The translations under genes and the position numbers were made by a program. The notes under the pieces are model-generated. The model was not told where the DNA came from, made no database searches, and saw only the letters and a program-made list of their open reading frames with translations. 64,000 nt of DNA from Melioribacteraceae bacterium (GTDB taxonomy: Bacteria; Bacteroidota; Ignavibacteria; Ignavibacteriales; Melioribacteraceae), in contig DAOSDY010000002.1 of the NCBI GenBank assembly GCA_035362835.1, forward strand, positions 813,692-877,691. Reading direction: 5' to 3'. Shown here piece after piece: positions 14,332-23,288 of the stretch (its first letter is position 1; the number at the start of each line of letters is the position of its first letter).

Positions 14332-16893
14332 CTACGCCCAGCGGATCAGTCCGAGTTCAAACTGATTGATCAGAATATCATTCTTAGGCAATATTCTCAA
14401 AGTAAAACCGAACTGGCCGGTATCCCTGCAGTCGATCTCTCCGCGGTATGAGTATTTACCTGATTTTGTTTTCTTCGGGTTGCAGGTCATATTCACATAG
14501 GAATGAGTCTTAAGTCCGTTTTCAACTTTACCGAAATAGATCTGCACATCCACATCATCGGGAGAAAGGTCACCCAGTTCAACTTCGGCAACAACCGGAT
14601 ATTTATTGCCAACTTTAAGATCGCCGTTCTTCTCTTCTTCAAGAATAGAGATGAATTTAACTTTATTCCAGTTGTCATAAACCTTGTTCTTCCATGACGA
14701 ATATGCCTTCCCTTTCGCCTGGTTATTATCCATCAGCTCATGACGCTTTTCATAAGAAGCGAAATAAAACTTTTCGGCATACTGCTGAACCATACGGTGA
14801 GTGTTGTATACAGGTCCCAGTTGCCTCATTGAATTCTTCATCATCTTAATCCATCCGCGCGGAAGTTTCCCTTCGCTTCTATTATAGAAGAGAGGCACAA
14901 TCTCCTTTTCAATCATTTCATAAATCAGCCGCGACTCAATCTCATCCTGGTAGTCGAGGTTATCGTATTCCTCGCCGTTACCGATCTTCCAGCCTACGTG
15001 ATAATCGTAAGCTTCATCCCACCATCCGTCGAGAACCGAGAGGTTTAGACCGCCGTTAGCAATAATTTTCATACCCGAAGTACCGCTTGCCTCCAGAGGC
15101 CTTCTCGGATTATTTAGCCAGACATCGCAGCCTTCGACCATATAGCGCGCTACGTTCATGTCATAATTCTCGATGAAGACGATTCGCTTACGGAGATAAC
15201 TTTCTTTTGTCATCGCGATAATATCCTGGATCAGCTTCTTCCCTTCCTCATCCTTGGGATGTGCTTTGCCAGCGATGATGAACTGAACCGGATAATCCGG
15301 ATTGGCAATTAAACTTGTGAGCCGTTCGATATCCTGAAAAATAAGTGTTGCTCGTTTATACGTCGCAAAGCGTCTCGCAAATCCGATAGTTAAGGCGGAA
15401 GCATCTAGAACTTCTTTAGCGGCATTGATCTCGGAGGAAGACCCTCCGCGGTTAATGATCTGCTGTTTCAATCTCTTGCGCGCGAATGCGACGAGGCGTT
15501 CGCGCCTTCTCTCATGAGTGCGCCACAATTCCTCATCGGGAATCTCCTCAATTCGTTTCCATGTATCGGGATCGGAAGGATTGCGCATAAACTTTTCGCC
15601 CATATACCTGTAGAGCAGCTCCTGCATGTCGTTTGACAGATGGGAATGAAGGTGAACACCGTTGGTAACGTAATCGATCGGAATCTCATCGAACGGTACG
15701 CCGGGGAAACCGGACTGCCACATTTTCTTTGATACAGTTCCGTGAAGGCGGCTTACACCGTTAACATATCCTGCCATATTCATGGCAAGGTGGGCCATGT
15801 TATAGTTGGAAGCAGGTTTATCTTTGATGATTGTACCGAGTCCGTAGAATTCTTTATCGGTGATTCCGAGTTCATGACGGTAGTAATTGCCGAAATATTT
15901 TTCGATCAGGTCATTCGGGAAGATATCGATGCCGGCAGGAACCGGCGTGTGGGTTGTAAATACGTTCGAATAAAAATTTATATCGTGAGCTTCTTTGAAA
16001 CTAAGGTTATAGAGTTTCATCAGGGTTCTTATTCTCTCGAGCGCGAGGAAAGCCGAATGGCCTTCATTCATATGGCAGACGATCGGTTTAATTCCGATTG
16101 CGTGAAGTGCGCGAATACCTCCGATACCTAGGACTATCTCCTGCTGAATCCTGGTTTCATTATTACCACCGTATAAAGCGCGGGTGATCTTACGGTCCTC
16201 TTCATTATTCTCAAGAACATTTGTATCTAAAAGATAGAGAGGAACACGTCCAATCTGAATCTTCCAGACCTGCAGATAAACTTTTCTGCCGGGAAAATCG
16301 AGTTCTATTTTGAGAGGAGATTTATCCTCATTGGTAACTAACGTAAGGGGCTGATTGTAGAAGTCGGTAATCTCGTATCTCTCCTGCTGCCATCCGTCGG
16401 ATGTAAGATACTGCTGGAAGTATCCTTCCTTGTAGCAGAGTCCGATTCCAACTAAAGGCAATCCGAGGTCGCTTGCCGATTTAAGATGATCGCCGGAAAG
16501 GACACCGAGTCCACCCGAGTAGATCTGGAGGCATTCGGTAAGTCCAAACTCAGCAGAAAAGTAAGCTACGACATTTTCCTTATCGAATTTATAATTTTTC
16601 TGATACCAAGTTTTCTCTTCCATATAGATTGAGAGCTGGACATAAACTCGGTTCATGTGGGAGATAAAGCTATCGTCTGTAGAAACTTCGTTAAGGCGTT
16701 CCTGGCTGATTTTGCCGAGCATAAGAACGGGATTATGGTAAGTCTCATCCCAGAGTTTTCCGTCGAGGCGCCTGAAGAGATCTATTGCGTCGTGGTTCCA
16801 GGTCCAGAACAGGTTAAAGACAATTTCGCGAAGCGGTTCTAATTTTTCGGGCAGAGCCGGGACAACATTGAATCTTCCAATATAATTAACCAT
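14332..16893 (-). CDS. glgP: Alpha-glucan (glycogen/maltodextrin) phosphorylase
   Basis: 853 residues of the short, bacterial-archaeal type of alpha-glucan phosphorylase with an N-terminal DUF3417-like region (residues 1-110, including FNLFWTWNHDAIDLFRRLD). The enzyme releases glucose-1-phosphate from glycogen in the cytosol. EFGLTECLQIYSGGLGVLSG is the substrate/phosphate region, HMNEGHSAF follows, and the pyridoxal phosphate lysine is in EASGTSGMKIIANGG. The length is usual for the subfamily. It has its own promoter (16934-16963) and a repeat block upstream. Confidence 0.93.
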   Translation of the reverse strand: MVNYIGRFNVVPALPEKLEPLREIVFNLFWTWNHDAIDLFRRLDGKLWDETYHNPVLMLGKISQERLNEVSTDDSFISHMNRVYVQLSIYMEEKTWYQKNYKFDKENVVAYFSAEFGLTECLQIYSGGLGVLSGDHLKSASDLGLPLVGIGLCYKEGYFQQYLTSDGWQQERYEITDFYNQPLTLVTNEDKSPLKIELDFPGRKVYLQVWKIQIGRVPLYLLDTNVLENNEEDRKITRALYGGNNETRIQQEIVLGIGGIRALHAIGIKPIVCHMNEGHSAFLALERIRTLMKLYNLSFKEAHDINFYSNVFTTHTPVPAGIDIFPNDLIEKYFGNYYRHELGITDKEFYGLGTIIKDKPASNYNMAHLAMNMAGYVNGVSRLHGTVSKKMWQSGFPGVPFDEIPIDYVTNGVHLHSHLSNDMQELLYRYMGEKFMRNPSDPDTWKRIEEIPDEELWRTHERRRERLVAFARKRLKQQIINRGGSSSEINAAKEVLDASALTIGFARRFATYKRATLIFQDIERLTSLIANPDYPVQFIIAGKAHPKDEEGKKLIQDIIAMTKESYLRKRIVFIENYDMNVARYMVEGCDVWLNNPRRPLEASGTSGMKIIANGGLNLSVLDGWWDEAYDYHVGWKIGNGEEYDNLDYQDEIESRLIYEMIEKEIVPLFYNRSEGKLPRGWIKMMKNSMRQLGPVYNTHRMVQQYAEKFYFASYEKRHELMDNNQAKGKAYSSWKNKVYDNWNKVKFISILEEEKNGDLKVGNKYPVVAEVELGDLSPDDVDVQIYFGKVENGLKTHSYVNMTCNPKKTKSGKYSYRGEIDCRDTGQFGFTLRILPKNDILINQFELGLIRWA

Positions 16894-16933
16894 TTACTCC
16901 TCTTAACTTTCAGTGATATTCAGATTTACGGCT

Positions 16934-16963
16934 CAAATTTAAGAATTTTGCGGCAATAGCAAA
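16934..16963 (-). promoter_or_regulatory. Bacteroidetes-type promoter for glgP
   Basis: On the minus strand: TTTG, an 18 bp spacer, then TAAATTTG, a full match to the TTTG/TAnnTTTG promoter used by Bacteroidetes sigma factors. It predicts a start site about 35 bp before the glgP ATG. Confidence 0.6.
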
Positions 16964-16987
16964 GAGGAAATATTTGGGAGCGGAGAA

Positions 16988-17262
16988 AGGAGGAATGGAA
17001 TAATGGAATAAGGGAATGCTTGGGTGATGATGGTTCTTAGTTCTTGGTTCTTAGTTAAGGTAGAGTGACAAGGTGACAAAGTAACAAGGTGACAAGGGAG
17101 TGATGGGTGATGGGTAATCGGATGACAGAGGACAGAAGTGTGAGGACGGAGAAAGAATGCTTGGATGCTTGGATGTTTGAATGATTGAGGGGTGAGTTGT
17201 TCTTGGTTCGTAGTTCTTAGTTCTTGGTTCTGAGTTCGGAGTTCTTGGTTGAAGAAGGTTTC
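16988..17262 (+). repeat. Composite word array between glgP and plsY
   Basis: One full round, E (GGAATGGAATAATGGAATAA), C fragment, B, A (from 17064), D1 (GTGATGGGTGATGGGTAATC), D2 (GATGACAGAGGACAGAAG), C (AATGCTTGGATGCTTGGATG), B. It fills most of the gap 16894-17320 between two genes read in opposite directions, and keeps the same orientation as the arrays between minus-strand genes. Confidence 0.86.
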
Positions 17263-17320
17263 TGTTTTTATTGAGCGGGTGATTTTATTAAATTAGTCAA
17301 TCAATAATCACGGTAAATGA

Positions 17321-17950
17321 ATGGAAGGAATCTTCAGTCTTCTAACCGGAATAATTCTCGGATCTTTTCCGACCGCATATATATTATTAAAGAGATACCG
17401 GAATATCGACATCACTGAGAACGGATCGGGAAGCGTTGGAGCAATGAATTCTTTCCGTCTCTCAAAATCGAAGTTGCTCGCCTTCTCTGTTTTTCTGATC
17501 GATTTTCTTAAAGGTATGATTACTGTCTACCTGATCGAACTCATCTTCGGCGATTTCTTCATATTAAAAATGATGGGATTGATCGGGGCTGTCTTAGGCC
17601 ACTGCTATTCATTCTGGATTAAGTTTAAAGGCGGGCGCGGACTGGCGACAACGGCAGGCGGTGCATTATTAATTTCATATCCGTTAGTGGGTATCTGGGT
17701 TATAATGTGGTTAATTGCTTTTGCATTTAGAAGAAGCATTCATTTTGCTAATTTCGCAGCGTCATTATTAACTGCTTTACTGGCATTGACATCGGCAGAT
17801 ATTCTAAATAAATATACTTTTCCTGGCGCCGACACTAATTTTGAGTTTTCTTTAACAGTAGTATTTCTTTTAATAATTATTCTGTTAAAACATATTGAAC
17901 CGATGAAAGTTTATATAAAACAACAAGCTGAAAAATCGAGGAAGGATTAA
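17321..17950 (+). CDS. plsY: Glycerol-3-phosphate acyltransferase PlsY family membrane protein
   Basis: 209 residues, about five membrane helices. PlsY motifs are visible in order: GSFPTAYIL (14-22), GSGSVGAMNSFR (36-47; GSGNxGxTN in classical PlsY) and GHCYSFWIKFKGGRGLATT (92-110; GHxFPxxxxFKGGKGxAT). The enzyme makes lysophosphatidate from acyl-phosphate and glycerol-3-phosphate. The middle motif has SVGAMN in place of NIGATN, so it is a diverged member. One base separates it from the protease gene downstream, so the two form an operon with purB. Confidence 0.83.
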   Translation: MEGIFSLLTGIILGSFPTAYILLKRYRNIDITENGSGSVGAMNSFRLSKSKLLAFSVFLIDFLKGMITVYLIELIFGDFFILKMMGLIGAVLGHCYSFWIKFKGGRGLATTAGGALLISYPLVGIWVIMWLIAFAFRRSIHFANFAASLLTALLALTSADILNKYTFPGADTNFEFSLTVVFLLIIILLKHIEPMKVYIKQQAEKSRKD

Positions 17951-17951
17951 A

Positions 17952-19136
17952 ATGAGTAATGTAAAACTAATTGCAGCAACCGCAATTATTACACTGGCAA
18001 TTGCTTCGGCAGTTTTTGCATTTATTATCAACAGGCCGGCAGACAACGGAATACTTGAAAGTCCGGGAAATGACAATACAAGTCTGAATGCCGCTTTCAC
18101 ATCGTTTCAGGATACGGTTCAGGATAATATAACCGGCACGCGCCAGACGATCATAACCAAAACAGCGGCGATGGTTTCCCCTGCCGTAGTCGGAATTAAC
18201 GTAACCGAGATCCGCCAGGTGCGCGATATCTTCTCGATGGATCCGATGTACAGGTATTTCTTCGGCGACAGGGTTTACAATCAGCAGATTAAAAATTTAG
18301 GTTCGGGAGTAATTATTTCCCCCGACGGATATATACTTACAAACGATCACGTTGCCGGCAATGCAGTTGAGGCAATTATAACAATGACCGACGGCACGCA
18401 GCATGAAGCAAAAATAATCGGAAGCGACCAGTCTTCGGATATCTGCCTGCTTAAGATTGACGGCGAGAACCTGCCGTATGTAAAGATCGGAGACTCGGAC
18501 AAAATCCTAATTGGTGAGTGGGTCATCGCACTTGGAAATCCTTTCGGGCTCTTCGACATCAACGACCAGCCGACAGTAACCGTAGGAGTAATAAGCGCAA
18601 AGGGAATGAACATAGGAGCCGAGAAGAACAGATATTACGTTAATATGATTCAGACCGATGCGGCAATCAATACGGGAAACAGCGGAGGCCCGCTGGTAAA
18701 CGCATACGGCGAACTAATCGGGATGAATACGCTTATCTATACCGCAGGTTCGGCGGGAAACATAGGACTCGGATTTGCGATTCCGATCAACAAAATAAAA
18801 AGAGTAATTGAAGAGCTGAAAACGAACGGGAAAGTGGACAGGGATTTCTGGACGGGTTTAAGTATTCAGACGATAGACCAGGCAATTGCAAAAGCATATA
18901 ATCTTAAGAGCTCGAGCGGAGTGATAGTGACTCAGGTACTTCCGAACTCCCCTGCCCAGAAAGCGGGCATTGAAGTTTATGACATCATTACAGGCATAAA
19001 CAATTTTAAGATCAACAACGAAACGACAATGATCGGAAAACTTCAGGAATTCAGAACCGGAGATGCTCTTGACGTAAAAATTTTACGCGACGGCAATTCA
19101 ATGATAAAGAAAATGAGACTGGAGAAAAAAAGATGA
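17952..19136 (+). CDS. HtrA/Deg-type periplasmic serine protease with one PDZ domain
   Basis: 394 residues. Residues 5-27 form a signal anchor, followed by a linker and a trypsin-like domain with the triad H133 (TNDHV), D163 (SSDICLLKI) and S244 (TGNSGGPLVN). A single PDZ domain occupies about 295-390 (SGVIVTQVLPNSPAQKAGI). DegS/HhoA-like layout: membrane-tethered quality control of envelope proteins. A strong Shine-Dalgarno (GAGGAAGG) precedes the ATG. The stop overlaps the purB start by 4 bp. Confidence 0.9.
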   Translation: MSNVKLIAATAIITLAIASAVFAFIINRPADNGILESPGNDNTSLNAAFTSFQDTVQDNITGTRQTIITKTAAMVSPAVVGINVTEIRQVRDIFSMDPMYRYFFGDRVYNQQIKNLGSGVIISPDGYILTNDHVAGNAVEAIITMTDGTQHEAKIIGSDQSSDICLLKIDGENLPYVKIGDSDKILIGEWVIALGNPFGLFDINDQPTVTVGVISAKGMNIGAEKNRYYVNMIQTDAAINTGNSGGPLVNAYGELIGMNTLIYTAGSAGNIGLGFAIPINKIKRVIEELKTNGKVDRDFWTGLSIQTIDQAIAKAYNLKSSSGVIVTQVLPNSPAQKAGIEVYDIITGINNFKINNETTMIGKLQEFRTGDALDVKILRDGNSMIKKMRLEKKR

Positions 19137-20431
19137 TAGAACGTTATACCCGTCCGGAGATGGGGAAAATCTGGGAGGAAAGTTTTAAGCTGGATACATG
19201 GCTTAAGATCGAGATATTAGCTTGTGAAGCGCGTGCCGAAATGGGATTTATTCCGAAAGAGGACCTTGATGAGATAAAATCCAAGGCCGCTTATGATGTA
19301 AAGAGGGTTCTTGAGATAGAAGAGACAACAAAGCACGACGTGATCGCATTCCTGACAAATGTAGCAGAGTATGTAGGTCCGGCATCGCGACACATTCATT
19401 ACGGAATGACATCGAGCGATATACTTGACACCGCGCTTGGCTACCAGATGAAATCCGCCGGCGAGATTCTGCTAAAAGGGATGAACGGATTAAAGGAAGT
19501 ATTAAAGAAGAGAGCACTTGAGCATAAGGAATCGTTATGCATCGGAAGAAGTCACGGAATCCATGCCGAGGAATATTCGATGGGATTAAAATTCGCTTTA
19601 TGGCATGAGGAAGCCAAAAGAAATATTGAGCGGTTAGAAAATTCGATTAAGAGTATAAGCACGGGAAAGATTTCCGGCGCGGTAGGAACGTTCGAACACC
19701 TTTCACCAAAAGTTGAAGAGTACGTCTGCAAAAAATTAGGATTAAGTCCGGAACCTGTCGCAACACAGGTTGTGCAGAGAGACCGTCACGCAGAATTTTT
19801 AAGCACACTTGCAATAGTCGGAGCTTCGCTCGAGAAGATCGCAATTGAGATCCGGCATCTGCAAAGGACGGAGGTTCTTGAAGCGGAGGAATATTTCTCC
19901 AAGGGCCAGAAAGGTTCATCGGCAATGCCTCATAAACGTAATCCGATTATAAGCGAAAGGATTACCGGTTTAGCGCGCATTCTAAGAAGCAACGCGATGG
20001 CAGCGCTTGAGAATGTAGCACTCTGGCACGAGAGGGATATATCCCACTCATCGGTCGAGCGGGTAATAATTCCCGACAGCTGTATTGTTCTTGATTACAT
20101 GTTAGGACTTGCCACAAAGCTTGTAGAAAATCTTTTAGTCTATCCCGAGAATATGATAAAAAACTTAAATCTTACGCGGGGATTAATTTTCTCACAGAAA
20201 GTTCTGCTTCTTCTTACCGAGAAAGGGATTTCGCGGGAGGATTCATATCAGATTGTCCAGTCTTCGGCAATGAAAGTATGGGAGGATAAGAATACAAATC
20301 TGCTTGATGAGCTGATGAAGAATGAGAAGGTTAAAGGGATTATAAGTGAAGATGAACTTAAGAGTATTTTTGACAATAAAAATCTGCTTAAGAATATAGA
20401 CTATATATTTAAGAGATCTGTGGAGGGGTGA
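19133..20431 (+). CDS. purB: Adenylosuccinate lyase
   Basis: 432 residues of the fumarase/aspartase superfamily. It cleaves SAICAR and adenylosuccinate in purine synthesis. TTKHDVIAFL and TSSDILDTAL are early active-site segments, GRSHGIHAE carries the catalytic His, and the signature loop GSSAMPHKRNP lies mid-protein. The length is typical. It is translationally coupled to the protease gene (ATGA). Its last codons and stop (GTGGAGGGGTGAG) coincide with the tail of word C, and a repeat block starts at once after it. Confidence 0.95.
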   Translation: MIERYTRPEMGKIWEESFKLDTWLKIEILACEARAEMGFIPKEDLDEIKSKAAYDVKRVLEIEETTKHDVIAFLTNVAEYVGPASRHIHYGMTSSDILDTALGYQMKSAGEILLKGMNGLKEVLKKRALEHKESLCIGRSHGIHAEEYSMGLKFALWHEEAKRNIERLENSIKSISTGKISGAVGTFEHLSPKVEEYVCKKLGLSPEPVATQVVQRDRHAEFLSTLAIVGASLEKIAIEIRHLQRTEVLEAEEYFSKGQKGSSAMPHKRNPIISERITGLARILRSNAMAALENVALWHERDISHSSVERVIIPDSCIVLDYMLGLATKLVENLLVYPENMIKNLNLTRGLIFSQKVLLLLTEKGISREDSYQIVQSSAMKVWEDKNTNLLDELMKNEKVKGIISEDELKSIFDNKNLLKNIDYIFKRSVEG

Positions 20432-20439
20432 GTCGTTCC

Positions 20440-20712
20440 GGGTTCTTAGTTCTGGGTTCGTGGTTCTTGGTTGTAGAAGAATAAATAGTTGAGAACGTTT
20501 GCTTTGGTGCTTGATTGATTGGTTGATTGATGGGCGGGTTGTACTTGGTACGTAGTTCTGAGTTAAGATGTAGTGACAAAGAAACAAAGTGACAAGGTGA
20601 CAAAGGAAGTGATGGGTGATCGGTGAAGAGTAATCGGAAGACGGAAGTCGGAAAACAGAGGTCGGAGGACGGATAAGGATTGCTTGCGTGATTTGATGGT
20701 TGGATGATGAAA
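20440..20712 (+). repeat. Composite word array between purB and groES
   Basis: B (GGTTCTTAGTTCTGGGTTCG), C-like (GCTTGATTGATTGGTTGATT), B, A (GTGACAAAGAAACAAAGTGA), D1 (GTGATGGGTGATCGG), D2 (GAAGACGGAAGTCGG) and a C fragment. The remaining 20713-20920 is AT-rich and I see nothing in it before the groES promoter. Confidence 0.85.
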
Positions 20713-20921
20713 GCGAATTATTATGTTTTTGGTTCTTATTTCACAGTTAGTCGTTGTTAGTTCGATTTTTCGATGATTTTGCATATTCATTAAGTTAAAA
20801 CTCAATTATCCCATATAAAAATCATTTTTAGATTTTTTGAGTTAAACCTTCCTTAAAAGCTACCTTTAACCTATATTTAGATACCATCCAAAAACTAACA
20901 ATTTTCGCAAATAACATGATA

Positions 20922-20950
20922 TTGACAAAATTGAAGCGAAATATTATATT
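20922..20950 (+). promoter_or_regulatory. groESL promoter
   Basis: TTGACA (20922-20927), 17 bp, TATATT (20945-20950). The same stretch also fits the Bacteroidetes geometry (TTG, 20 bp, TATATTAG against TAnnTTTG with one mismatch). The -10 element runs into the CIRCE operator, so HrcA binding would block polymerase. Confidence 0.75.
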
Positions 20951-20975
20951 AGCACTCGTTATTTTAGAGTGCTAA
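20949..20975 (+). promoter_or_regulatory. CIRCE operator (HrcA binding site)
   Basis: A perfect CIRCE inverted repeat, TTAGCACTC-N9-GAGTGCTAA, 28 bp before the groES start. It predicts HrcA repression of groES-groEL with release on heat shock. No hrcA gene is in the window. Confidence 0.96.
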
Positions 20976-21003
20976 TTAATTTCCATAATAATAGGAGGTA
21001 GAA

Positions 21004-21300
21004 ATGGCTCAATTTAAAATCCAACCGCTTCATGACCGCGTAATTGTAAAACCGAAAGAAGCTGAAGAAACAACAAAAGGCGGCATCATCCTTCCGGATA
21101 CAGCAAAAGAAAAACCGATTGAAGGAACTGTTGTAGCAGTAGGCGAAGGAAGAGTAAAAGAGGACGGAAGTGTTGAAAAACTGACCGTTAAAGCCGGCGA
21201 CACTGTACTATACGGAAAGTACTCCGGTACTGAAGTAAAGATTGACGGCGAAGAATATTTAATTATGCGCGAAAGCGATATTTACGGAATTGTAAAGTAA
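21004..21300 (+). CDS. groES: Co-chaperonin GroES
   Basis: 98 residues: the heptameric lid of the GroEL chamber. IQPLHDRVIVKPKEAEETTK at the N-terminus, the mobile loop KGGIILPDTAKEKP and GKYSGTEVKIDGEEYLIMRE are all canonical. A strong Shine-Dalgarno (AGGAGG) lies 6 bases before the ATG. First gene of the CIRCE-controlled operon; groEL follows after 54 bp. Confidence 0.98.
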   Translation: MAQFKIQPLHDRVIVKPKEAEETTKGGIILPDTAKEKPIEGTVVAVGEGRVKEDGSVEKLTVKAGDTVLYGKYSGTEVKIDGEEYLIMRESDIYGIVK

Positions 21301-21354
21301 TTCAATATCAGCTTTGATTGATAAAAGTTTTTTAGAAAATAAAGGAGATATAAT

Positions 21355-22986
21355 ATGGGATCAAAAATAGTAGAATACAGCAGCGATGCACGCGCATCGT
21401 TAAAGAACGGCGTTGATAAATTAGCCAATGCGGTTAAAGTTACATTAGGCCCGAAAGGACGTAACGTAATTATCGACAAAAAATTCGGTGCTCCGACCGT
21501 AACAAAAGACGGTGTTACAGTAGCAAAAGAGATTGAACTTGAAAACCCGATTGAGAATATGGGTGCCCAGATGGTCCGCGAAGTTGCCTCAAAGACAAGT
21601 GATGTTGCAGGCGACGGAACAACCACAGCCACCGTATTAGCCCAGGCAATCTACCGCGAAGGACTGAAGAACGTAACAGCCGGCGCCAATCCGATGGACT
21701 TGAAGAGAGGTATTGATCTTTCAGTTTCTAAGATTGTTGAATACTTAAAATCGATCAGCAAAGAAGTAGGCGGACGCGAAGAGATCGCCCAGGTAGGATC
21801 AATCTCCGCTAACAACGATAAGACAGTCGGAAACCTTATCGCTGACGCAATGGAGAAAGTTGGCAAAGACGGTGTAATAACAGTCGAAGAGAGCAAATCA
21901 GCCGAAACAAACCTCGAAGTAGTTGAAGGTATGCAGTTCGACCGCGGATACATTTCACCCTACTTTGTAACCAACTCCGAGACCATGGAAGCAGTTTTAG
22001 AAGACCCTTACATTTTAATTCACGACAAAAAAATCTCCGCAATGAAGGACTTACTCCCTGTTCTTGAAAAAATAGCACAGGCAGGCCGTCAGCTCGTAAT
22101 CATTGCTGAAGACCTTGAAGGCGAAGCTTTAGCAACATTAGTCGTAAATAAATTAAGAGGAACACTCAAAGTATGCGCAGTTAAAGCTCCCGGATTCGGC
22201 GACAGAAGAAAAGCAATGCTTGAAGATATTGCAATCCTAACAAACGGAACAGTTATTTCCGAAGAGAGAGGATTTAAATTAGAGAACGCAACGTTAGAAT
22301 ATTTAGGCCGCGCAAAGAAAATGGTTGTTGATAAAGACAACACAACAATCGTAGAAGGCGGCGGAAAATCCGACGACATCAAGAAGAGAATCAATGAAAT
22401 CAAAGCCCAGATTGAAAAGACAACATCCGATTACGACAAAGAAAAACTCCAGGAACGCCTCGCGAAATTGTCAGGCGGCGTAGCTGTTCTTAAGATCGGT
22501 GCAGTTACAGAAGTTGAAATGAAAGAGAAGAAAGCAAGAGTTGAAGACGCGCTCCACGCTACACGCGCAGCAGTTGAAGAAGGTATCATTCCCGGCGGCG
22601 GTGTCGCATTCGTAAGAGCAATCGCATCATTAGATAAGCTCGAAGGCGAAAACGTTGACCAGAATACCGGCATCAAGATCATCCAGAAAGCACTCGAAGA
22701 GCCGTTGAAGCAGATTGCTGCAAACGCAGGCCTTGAAGGCGCAGTTGTGCTGAACAAAGTTCTGGAAGGAAAGAACGATTTCGGTTTCAACGCAGCTACA
22801 GAAAAATATGAGAACCTTGTTAAAGCAGGCGTTATCGATCCTACAAAGGTTACAAGAACAGCTCTTGAAAACGCAGCTTCAGTTGCTTCCCTCTTAATCA
22901 CAACCGAAGCAGTAGTTTACGAGAAGAAAGAAGAAGAAAAACCAATGCCACCGATGCCGCACGGCGGAATGGACGGAATGTATTAA
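21355..22986 (+). CDS. groEL: Chaperonin GroEL
   Basis: 543 residues: 60 kDa ATP-driven folding chaperonin. The ATP-binding motif GDGTTTATVLAQ, the apical domain and the C-terminal GGM-type tail (PHGGMDGMY) are all present. The length is standard. Shine-Dalgarno AAAGGAGAT precedes the ATG. It shares the CIRCE promoter with groES. Codon use is strongly biased (many GAA, AAA, GGC), as for highly expressed genes. Transcription should end at the hairpin at 23235-23264, after the repeat block, so the repeat array would form part of the 3' untranslated RNA. Confidence 0.98.
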   Translation: MGSKIVEYSSDARASLKNGVDKLANAVKVTLGPKGRNVIIDKKFGAPTVTKDGVTVAKEIELENPIENMGAQMVREVASKTSDVAGDGTTTATVLAQAIYREGLKNVTAGANPMDLKRGIDLSVSKIVEYLKSISKEVGGREEIAQVGSISANNDKTVGNLIADAMEKVGKDGVITVEESKSAETNLEVVEGMQFDRGYISPYFVTNSETMEAVLEDPYILIHDKKISAMKDLLPVLEKIAQAGRQLVIIAEDLEGEALATLVVNKLRGTLKVCAVKAPGFGDRRKAMLEDIAILTNGTVISEERGFKLENATLEYLGRAKKMVVDKDNTTIVEGGGKSDDIKKRINEIKAQIEKTTSDYDKEKLQERLAKLSGGVAVLKIGAVTEVEMKEKKARVEDALHATRAAVEEGIIPGGGVAFVRAIASLDKLEGENVDQNTGIKIIQKALEEPLKQIAANAGLEGAVVLNKVLEGKNDFGFNAATEKYENLVKAGVIDPTKVTRTALENAASVASLLITTEAVVYEKKEEEKPMPPMPHGGMDGMY

Positions 22987-22990
22987 TAAT

Positions 22991-23217
22991 TAGTTCTTGG
23001 TTCTTGGTTCGTGGTTCTTAGTTCTTGGTTCTTGGTTAATGTAGAGTGACAAGGTGACAAGGTTACAAGGTGACAAAGTGACAAGGTGACAAAGGAAGGT
23101 AATGAGTGATCTGTAATCGGTGATCTGTTTTGGGTTAACTGAGGACAGAGGACGGAAAGGGATTGCTTGGATGCTTGATTGATTGTTTGTTTGACTGCTT
23201 GGTGAATAATAGTTCTT
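22991..23217 (+). repeat. Composite word array after groEL
   Basis: B (six units), A (seven units, GTGACAAGGTGACAAGGTTA and on), D1 (GTGATCTGTAATCGGTGATC), D2 (GAGGACAGAGGACGG), C (TTGCTTGGATGCTTGATTG), B. It begins 5 bp after the groEL stop and lies between the gene and its terminator. Confidence 0.87.
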
Positions 23218-23234
23218 GGTTAAATAGAGAAAAT

Positions 23235-23264
23235 AAAAAAGTCCCGTGATGAGCGGGACTTTTT
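23235..23264. terminator. Bidirectional rho-independent terminator between groEL and uxs
   Basis: A-rich run, stem GTCCCG, loop TGATGAG, stem CGGGAC, T-run; with flanking A/T pairing the stem is 11 bp. It serves groEL from the left and the UDP-glucuronate decarboxylase gene from the right. Confidence 0.9.
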
Positions 23265-23288
23265 CTTTTTAAAATTAATTTTGTCTTA

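Noticed and set aside
20243..20805. Three minus-strand open frames over the purB end and the following array
   Set aside because: Same cause: word repeats and the antisense of purB.
21651..22901. Long antisense open frames over groEL
   Set aside because: They arise from the biased codon use of groEL and have no start signals or recognisable motifs.
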